Positions 5,427-10,240 of a DNA stretch of 10,240 nucleotides are shown here, piece by piece. Each line of letters opens with the position of its first letter. The first letter of the stretch is position 1. The stretch is from positions 1 through 10,240 of the forward strand of contig RFOC01000058.1 of NCBI GenBank assembly GCA_009926815.1, written 5' to 3'. The notes under the pieces are model-generated. The model did not search any database. It was not told where the DNA came from and saw only the letters and a list, made by a program, of their open reading frames with translations. This stretch comes from Planctomycetota bacterium (lineage in GTDB: Bacteria > Planctomycetota > Phycisphaerae > Phycisphaerales > SM1A02). A program made the position numbers and the translations under genes.

Positions 5427-7355
5427 GTGTCCGTCCACGCGCACGATCACGCCGCCGATGCCGCCGACGAGGAAGGCGGACTGGATGGACTTCTCGTGCC
5501 GGTGGCCGCGGGCGCATGCCTGGCCGCCGCCTGGTGCATGCAGCGTGGCTGGCTGTCGGGTCCCTGGGAAGCCCAGCGACTGCTCTTCGTGGCGGCCTAC
5601 CTGATCGCGGGCAGCGGGGCCTTCGTCCGGGGGCTCCGACTGGCGGTTCGCCTGCACCTGGATGTCGACTTCCTCATGGTGGTGGCGGCCATCGGTGCCG
5701 CATGGATCGGTCGATGGGTGGATGGCGGGCTGCTGCTCTTCCTCTTCTCGCTGGGGAATGCGCTGGAGCACTACGCCATGGGGCAGGCGCGGAAGGCGAT
5801 CCGGGCCCTGGGCCAGCTGGCCCCGCGCGTGGCGCGCCGCCGGACCGACACGGGCGACGAGGAGGTGCCGGTGGAGCGACTGGCTCCGGGCGACACGATC
5901 CTGGTGCGACCCGGCGAGCGCATGCCCGCGGATGGACGCGTGCATGCGGGCGCAGGCGCGGTGGACCAGAGCCCCATCACCGGCGAGAGCGTGCCCGTGG
6001 AGAAGGCGCCGGGCGACGAGGTCTTCGCCGGCACGGTGAACGGCGACGGAAGCCTGGAGATCTCGGTCACGCGCCGCGCCCAGGATTCGACCATGGCGCG
6101 CATGATCCGCCTGGTCGAGGAGGCGCAGCACCAGAAGGGCCGCACGCAGCGCGTGGCCGAGCGCTTCACGGCCATCTACGTGCCCTGCGTGGTGGCCGGA
6201 ACGCTGGCCGCGCTGGCGCTGCCTCCCCTGCTGGGCTGGCTGCCCTTCGATGAATCGCTGCTTCGGGCCATCGCCATGCTCGTGGGCGCCAGTCCCTGCG
6301 CGCTGGCCATCAGCACGCCGGCCGCGGTGCTGGCGGGCGTGGCCCGCGCGGCGCGGTCGGGCGTGCTGATCAAGGGCGGACTCCATCTGGAGAGCCTGGC
6401 GGAGATCCGGGCGATCGCCATGGACAAGACGGGCACCATCACCGCGGGCCGACCCACGGTGGCGGCGGTGGTGCCGGCACCCGGCGTGGAGCCCGCGAGA
6501 CTGCTGTCGCTGGCGGCGGCGCTGGAGCGGCGAAGCGAGCATCCGATTGCGCACGCGATCGTGACCGCGGCCGAGGGCGCTCCCCGGCTCGACGCGAGCG
6601 ACGTGACCGCGATCCGTGGCAAGGGCCTTCGGGGCACGCTGGAGGGACGGCCGCTGGAGGCGGGGTCCCCTCGCCTGCTCGCCGAGCTCGCCACCGAGGT
6701 TCCCGCCGAGGTCCGCGCGCGCATCGAGGCCCTGGACCGCGAAGGCCACACCATCGTGGCGGTGATCCACGGCGGGGCGCTCCAGGGTGCCCTGGCCTTG
6801 AGCGACCGGCCGCGCACCGAGGCCTCGCGCGCGATCGACCGCCTGCACCGCCTGGGCGTGCGCCCCGTGATCATGCTGACCGGCGATCGGCGCGCGGTGG
6901 CCGATCAGGTCGCCCGCTCGGTGGGGGTGGACGAGGTCCAGGCCGAGTTGCTGCCCGAGGACAAGATCGAGCACGTGCGATCGCTGCTGCAGCGTCATGG
7001 CGCCATCGCCATGGTGGGCGACGGCGTGAACGACGCTCCGGCGCTGGCCATGGCCACCGTGGGCGTGGCCATGGGGCGCGGCGGCACGGACGTGGCGCTG
7101 GAGGCCGCGGACGTGGCGCTGATGGCCGACGACCTGGAGCGCATCCCCTTCGCCGTGGCGCTGGCCCGATTCGCGCGATCCGTCATCCGCCAGAACGTGC
7201 TGGTGAGCATGGGCATGGTGCTGCTGCTGATCCCCCTCACCCTGGCCGGACTGGTCAACACCACGCTCGCCGTGATCATGCACGAGGGCAGCACCGTGGC
7301 CGTGGTGATCAACGGCCTGCGACTGCTGGCCTGGCGTGACCGGACTCAGGCGTAG
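5427..7355 (+). CDS. P1B-4-type heavy-metal efflux ATPase
   Basis: A 642-residue P-type ATPase that pumps a transition metal out of the cytoplasm with ATP. There is no N-terminal CxxC metal-binding domain; instead the N-terminus is His/Asp-rich (SVHAHDHAADAADEE, 2-16). Hydrophobic segments lie near 22-38, 52-68, 82-110 (two), 248-270, 280-302 and 590-632 (two). The actuator motif TGES is at 185-188. The membrane metal site is SPC at 289-291, and HEGST is at 619-623 in the last helices. DKTGT (phosphorylated Asp333), SEHP (370-373), TGD (485-487) and GDGVNDAP (531-538) complete the catalytic core. SPC with HEG(G/S)T defines the P1B-4 group, whose studied members export Co2+, Fe2+, Ni2+ or Zn2+, so copper is unlikely. 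The GTG start is chosen for its TANNNT box and lack of overlap with the divergent gene; an ATG at 5364 gives a longer frame. The 3' end overlaps the malic enzyme gene by 10 bp. Confidence 0.92.
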   Translation: MSVHAHDHAADAADEEGGLDGLLVPVAAGACLAAAWCMQRGWLSGPWEAQRLLFVAAYLIAGSGAFVRGLRLAVRLHLDVDFLMVVAAIGAAWIGRWVDGGLLLFLFSLGNALEHYAMGQARKAIRALGQLAPRVARRRTDTGDEEVPVERLAPGDTILVRPGERMPADGRVHAGAGAVDQSPITGESVPVEKAPGDEVFAGTVNGDGSLEISVTRRAQDSTMARMIRLVEEAQHQKGRTQRVAERFTAIYVPCVVAGTLAALALPPLLGWLPFDESLLRAIAMLVGASPCALAISTPAAVLAGVARAARSGVLIKGGLHLESLAEIRAIAMDKTGTITAGRPTVAAVVPAPGVEPARLLSLAAALERRSEHPIAHAIVTAAEGAPRLDASDVTAIRGKGLRGTLEGRPLEAGSPRLLAELATEVPAEVRARIEALDREGHTIVAVIHGGALQGALALSDRPRTEASRAIDRLHRLGVRPVIMLTGDRRAVADQVARSVGVDEVQAELLPEDKIEHVRSLLQRHGAIAMVGDGVNDAPALAMATVGVAMGRGGTDVALEAADVALMADDLERIPFAVALARFARSVIRQNVLVSMGMVLLLIPLTLAGLVNTTLAVIMHEGSTVAVVINGLRLLAWRDRTQA

Positions 7356-8956
7356 GAGGGGTCGTACACCTGGGCCCGCAGCCAGGCGCCGATGTCCGCG
7401 GGCCGCGGCACCCGCGCCAGCCCGCGATCGAAGATGAGCGTGGCCACGTCCACCGCCTCGTTCACCAGCGTGGGGTGGATCTCGGCCACGGGCGGGTAGA
7501 TCAGGCCCACGCGCAGGTCCTCCTCGGTCACCTGCCCGGCCAGGCTCTCCGCGGCCCTGAGGAACATCTCGTCGGTGACGCGGGTGGCCTGGGTGCAGTA
7601 CACGGCCATGCCGACCGCGGGATAGATGTAGACGTTGTTGCCCTGGCCGGGCACGAAGAGCTTGCCACGATGGTGCAGCGGCGGGAACGGGCTGCCGCTG
7701 GCGAAGATGGCGCGGCCGTCGGAGTGCTCGATCGCGTCACGCGCCGTGCACTCGCTCTTGGAGGTCGGGTTGGAGTACGGGAAGATGACCGGGCGTTCGT
7801 TGAGCCTGGCCATCTCGCGGATCACCTCGGCGGTGAACGCCCCCGCCACCGTGCTCACGCCCACGATCGCCGTCGGCTTCACGGCCTGCACCACCTCGAG
7901 CAGCGCCCGCATGGGCGGGTTCGCGTGCGCGTAGGGCCGCTGGTGCTCGGTCAGGCCGGGCGTCTGCGGCGTGACCAGACCCTTGGAGTTCATCAGGAAG
8001 CACCGGGTCCGGGCCTCCGCCATGGACAGCCCCTCGCGCGTCATCTGCAGGCAGCACAGATCCGCGATGCCGATCGCCGCGCTGCCCGCCCCGTAGAAGA
8101 CGATCCGGTGGTCGCGCAGCCGGTCGCCCCGGATGCGGCACGCGCCAAGCATGCCGGCCACCGCCACCGCCGCCGTGCCCTGGATGTCGTCGTTGAAGCA
8201 GCACACCCGGTCGCGGTAGCGGTCGAGCAGCGGGATGGCGGTGCGGTTGGTGAAGTCCTCGAACTGGATGCAGCAGCGCGGGAACGCCTGCTGCACCGCC
8301 TGCACGAATTCCTCCACGAAGTCGTCGTACTCCGGTCCCGAGACGCGTCGATGACGCAGGCCGGGATAGAGCGGATCCTCCAGGAAGGCCTCGTTGTTCG
8401 TGCCCACGTCCAGCGTCACCGGCAGCGTGCAGTGCGGCGGCACGCCGCCGAAGGCCGAGTAGAGCGCCAGCTTGCCGATGGGAATGCCCATGCCGCACAC
8501 CCCCTGGTCACCCAGGCCCAGGATGCGCTCGCCGTCCGTGACCACGATCAGGCGCACGTCCTCCTCGGGCCAGTTCTCCAGCACCTGACGGACCCGGCCC
8601 CGGCGATTCAGGCCCACGTAGAGCCCGCGCGGCCTGCGCAGGATGTGACCGAACTTCTGGCACGCCTCCCCCACCGTGGGCGTGTAGACCAGCGGCATCA
8701 GTTCCGCCGGCTCCTGGCGCATCAGCCTGTAGAAGAGTCGCTCGTTGTGGTCCGCCAGCTCGTTCAGGTAGACGTACTTGTCCAGGTCGGTGGTGCACTG
8801 CTGCAGCTGCCGCCGCACGCGAAGCACCTGGGCCTCCGGCGACGCCACGCCATCCGGCAGCAGGCCCTGCAGGCCCAGCGCCTCGCGCTCCTGGTCGGTG
8901 AAGGCGGTGCCCTTGTTCAGCCGCGGGTTGTTGAGGATGTCGCGTCCGTGCGGCAT
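7346..8956 (-). CDS. Malic enzyme (malate dehydrogenase, oxaloacetate-decarboxylating)
   Basis: A 536-residue cytoplasmic enzyme that oxidises and decarboxylates malate to pyruvate, making NADH or NADPH. The full family pattern is present: YTPTVGEAC at 91-99 (catalytic Tyr91), GMGIPIGKLALY at 155-166 (catalytic Lys162), the metal-binding FEDF at 232-235, FNDDIQGTA at 254-262 (Asp256 or Asp257), the Rossmann glycines GAGSAA at 289-294, and SNPTSKSECTA at 395-405. Length and motifs match the single-domain large malic enzymes (E. coli MaeA and the animal enzymes), not the MaeB form fused to phosphotransacetylase. The cofactor is unclear: the stretch NSKGL (323-327) looks like NADP enzymes, while the following loop lacks the lysine important for NADP. 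The ATG at 8956 has a TACACT box 6 nt upstream and no Shine-Dalgarno site. It follows the small exported-protein gene by 21 nt and converges on the ATPase gene. Confidence 0.94.
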   Translation of the reverse strand: MPHGRDILNNPRLNKGTAFTDQEREALGLQGLLPDGVASPEAQVLRVRRQLQQCTTDLDKYVYLNELADHNERLFYRLMRQEPAELMPLVYTPTVGEACQKFGHILRRPRGLYVGLNRRGRVRQVLENWPEEDVRLIVVTDGERILGLGDQGVCGMGIPIGKLALYSAFGGVPPHCTLPVTLDVGTNNEAFLEDPLYPGLRHRRVSGPEYDDFVEEFVQAVQQAFPRCCIQFEDFTNRTAIPLLDRYRDRVCCFNDDIQGTAAVAVAGMLGACRIRGDRLRDHRIVFYGAGSAAIGIADLCCLQMTREGLSMAEARTRCFLMNSKGLVTPQTPGLTEHQRPYAHANPPMRALLEVVQAVKPTAIVGVSTVAGAFTAEVIREMARLNERPVIFPYSNPTSKSECTARDAIEHSDGRAIFASGSPFPPLHHRGKLFVPGQGNNVYIYPAVGMAVYCTQATRVTDEMFLRAAESLAGQVTEEDLRVGLIYPPVAEIHPTLVNEAVDVATLIFDRGLARVPRPADIGAWLRAQVYDPSYA

Positions 8957-8962
8957 CGGGTC

Positions 8963-8968
8963 AGTGTA
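8963..8968 (-). promoter_or_regulatory. TANNNT -10-like box (TACACT) for the malic enzyme
   Basis: TACACT on the minus strand ends 6 nt before the ATG at 8956, within the 21-nt gap after the small exported-protein gene. It suggests the malic enzyme has its own leaderless transcript even though it lies close behind that gene. The -35 region (AAGGTC at 17-nt spacing) is a poor match. Confidence 0.4.
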
Positions 8969-8977
8969 CGCGCGGCA

Positions 8978-9364
8978 TCATCGCCGACCTTCCACGCGCT
9001 GCCACCGCCCCCGCATGAGCCGCTCGCGTTCCTGACACGCATCGCTCACCACCGTGGCCTCGAAGGCGCCGGGTTCCAGCCGAATGCCGTACACGCCCTC
9101 ATCGCCGGTGCACCATCGGGACTCGGGACGGAACATCAGGGTGACGCGCTGGCCGTCGAAGGTGTATTCGCCGGACGCGGGCCGGGCCTTCGGGGAGGGC
9201 CTCTCGAAGGAGACCAGGCCGGTGGGCTGGAACGAGACGGTGGCGCCCTGCTCGTTGCGCCAGTCGCCGGCCAGTTCCATGCTGGCCACGCGCTCGGGCT
9301 TGCCCTTGCAGCAGACCAGTCCGGAGAGAAGCAGGACGACGGCGAGGGCGCGCATGATCCGCAT
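8978..9364 (-). CDS. Small exported protein, possible lipoprotein
   Basis: A 128-residue protein with an N-terminal export signal (MRIMRALAVVLLLSGLVCCKG, hydrophobic 6-17). Two cysteines at 18-19 suggest lipid attachment, but the residues before them (GLV or LVC) do not fit the usual lipobox with Gly, Ala or Ser at -1, so lipidation is uncertain. The mature part is strand-rich: ELAGDWRNEQGATVSF (30-45), then GLVSFER, GEYTFDGQRVTLMF (65-78) and GRWQRVE (119-125). It looks like a small beta-barrel domain of the kind that opens with a G.W motif. Cys85 and Cys110 could form a disulfide. No family is recognised. The ATG at 9364 overlaps the stop of the outer-membrane protein gene as TGATG and has GGAG 5 nt upstream, so the two are translationally coupled and perhaps act together in the envelope. 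A second in-frame ATG at 9355 is a weaker alternative. Confidence 0.7.
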   Translation of the reverse strand: MRIMRALAVVLLLSGLVCCKGKPERVASMELAGDWRNEQGATVSFQPTGLVSFERPSPKARPASGEYTFDGQRVTLMFRPESRWCTGDEGVYGIRLEPGAFEATVVSDACQERERLMRGRWQRVEGRR

Positions 9365-10240
9365 CAGAACTCCATGACCAGCTGGATGGCGAAGAGGTTG
9401 GGTGACTGCTGCACGAACCCGTTGGTGCCCAGGTAGCTGTACTGCACCTTGAACTGCACGAAGCGATCCATCTTCCATCCCAGACATGCGTCGATCCTCC
9501 AGATGTCGTTGTCCCAGCCCACCTCGCCACCCGGCGGCACGGTGTTGTCGAAGCTGCCATAGAGCTGCTGGTTCCATCGCCCCGCCAGCCACCACTGGGG
9601 CGCCAGCTTCCACTTGGCCTCCACGAAGTAGGTCCACGTGTCGGCCGGGCCCAGGTTGGGCACCCGGAAGCGGTTCCACGCCGCCTCGGTCCAGATCTCC
9701 AGCGGGCCATGGGCCCAGCTGATGTCGGTGCCAATCACCGTCTGCGTGGTGTCCCACGCGTTCATGCTTCCGGTCACGCGCGGATCCTGGCTCACGTAGC
9801 TGCCCCCACTGCCGCTCAGGCCCAGGTTCCACGCCGCATCGGGCCGCCAACCCACGCGGCCCGTGAGCGTGGGAGAGGCGAAGCTCCTGTCCCAGAACTG
9901 CCACTCGGTCGGACGGCTGCTCAGGCCGGCGTTCTTGAGTTCCAAGGCGTAGTCGAATCGCTGCCAGGTGCCGCCGATCTGGCCACCACTGGTGTAGCTG
10001 GGACCCCACACCACCGGCAGCCAGGTGTTGTAGCGCAGCACATCGTTGCGACGGTTCAGGAACGCGGCCCGACCCGGCGTGGCCGTGCCGCCGTTGGAGC
10101 CGTCGGTGACGGTGGTCATGGCCTCGTACATGAGCGGCGCATTGATGAGCGGATTCTGGAAGCTGAAGTGCCGGTTCACCCACTGCCCGAAGCAGGTGGC
10201 GAAGGTGCCGCCCTTGAGCATGAGCGCCGGGGTGTCCAGC
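9364..10240 (-). CDS. Outer-membrane beta-barrel (porin-like) protein, C-terminal part
   Basis: About 292 residues of the C-terminal part; the frame stays open to the right edge, so the start is outside the window. The sequence is aromatic-rich and alternates polar and hydrophobic residues, with strand-like pieces such as PLEIWTEAAWNRF, TWTYFVEAKWKL, WWLAGRWNQQLYG, DNDIWRIDACLGWKM and FVQFKVQYSYLG. It ends in QLVMEF, a C-terminal phenylalanine of the type recognised by the BAM machinery. The start of the fragment, GTFATCFGQWVNRHF.FQNPLINAPLMYE, resembles porin-like proteins that carry an FG...NP.I..P segment after the first strands. Acidic, glycine-rich loops separate the strands. It is coupled by TGATG to the small exported protein. 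Which solute passes, and whether it forms a pore at all, cannot be told from the fragment. Confidence 0.75.
   Translation of the reverse strand, partial: LDTPALMLKGGTFATCFGQWVNRHFSFQNPLINAPLMYEAMTTVTDGSNGGTATPGRAAFLNRRNDVLRYNTWLPVVWGPSYTSGGQIGGTWQRFDYALELKNAGLSSRPTEWQFWDRSFASPTLTGRVGWRPDAAWNLGLSGSGGSYVSQDPRVTGSMNAWDTTQTVIGTDISWAHGPLEIWTEAAWNRFRVPNLGPADTWTYFVEAKWKLAPQWWLAGRWNQQLYGSFDNTVPPGGEVGWDNDIWRIDACLGWKMDRFVQFKVQYSYLGTNGFVQQSPNLFAIQLVMEF
9370..9373 (-). promoter_or_regulatory. Ribosome binding site of the small exported protein (GGAG)
   Basis: GGAG within the last codons of the barrel gene lies 5 nt before the ATG at 9364. With the TGATG overlap it supports this start over the in-frame ATG at 9355. 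Confidence 0.5.

Noticed and set aside
5286..7283. 665-codon open frame antisense to the ATPase gene
   Set aside because: It is a GC-skew shadow: composition is dominated by His, Arg, Gln and Gly with no domain, while the plus strand carries every P-type ATPase motif.
7329..7351. Inverted repeat GCCTG...CAGGC at the convergent gene ends, considered as a terminator
   Set aside because: The stem is only 5 bp with a 13-nt loop and is not followed by a T-run on either strand.
9308..9316. Canonical lipobox in the small exported protein
   Set aside because: The residues before both Cys18 and Cys19 do not follow the usual Leu-Ala/Ser-Gly/Ala-Cys rule, so I call it only a possible lipoprotein.
7475..9436. 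653-codon open frame antisense to the malic enzyme, small exported protein and barrel genes
   Set aside because: It crosses three genes, has low-complexity His/Arg/Ala-rich composition and no recognisable motif; the minus strand carries the complete malic enzyme.

Overview
This is a very GC-rich, gene-dense window (I estimate roughly two thirds G+C or more) from a diderm bacterium. A C-terminal-phenylalanine beta-barrel porin-like protein, periplasmic-type signal peptides and short intergenic gaps support that. The mix of FG-GAP-type propeller proteins, agmatine deiminase plus N-carbamoylputrescine amidase, and few recognisable Shine-Dalgarno sites would fit a planctomycete such as a member of the Phycisphaerae. 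That assignment is a guess, because no rRNA or marker gene is present. No mobile element, tRNA, rRNA, CRISPR array or phage gene was seen.

Layout. (1) Positions 1-3030, minus strand: aguB, aguA and a membrane-anchored alpha/beta hydrolase lie head to tail with ATGA and TGATG stop/start overlaps. Beyond them is the first 36 codons of a ThrE/DUF1212-like transporter that runs off the left edge. AguA and AguB together convert agmatine to putrescine. (2) Positions 3084-3407, plus strand: a 107-residue membrane protein divergent from aguB. (3) Positions 3417-5388, minus strand: a CoaC/Dfp-like flavoprotein gene interrupted by a one-frame shift at a G5 run, followed with an ATGA overlap by an exported protein with seven FG-GAP-like repeats. 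(4) Positions 5427-7355, plus strand: a P1B-4-type transition-metal efflux ATPase with SPC and HEGST signatures. (5) Positions 7346-10240, minus strand: the 3' part of an outer-membrane barrel gene, a small exported protein coupled to it by TGATG, and a malic enzyme whose 3' end overlaps the ATPase gene by 10 bp.

The most interesting signal is regulatory. Five genes that follow a gap (ThrE-like, 107-aa protein, flavoprotein, ATPase, malic enzyme) carry a TANNNT hexamer exactly 6 or 7 nt before the start codon and have no clear Shine-Dalgarno site. That is the pattern of leaderless transcripts. The genes coupled by overlap lack it. aguB has a TANNNT box 17 nt upstream plus a GGAG ribosome binding site. 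The pattern also helped choose the start codons. The frameshifted flavoprotein, with His in place of the usual catalytic Asn, and its coupling to a seven-repeat propeller protein, is the second point worth following. No wholly new system is evident; most proteins belong to known families.
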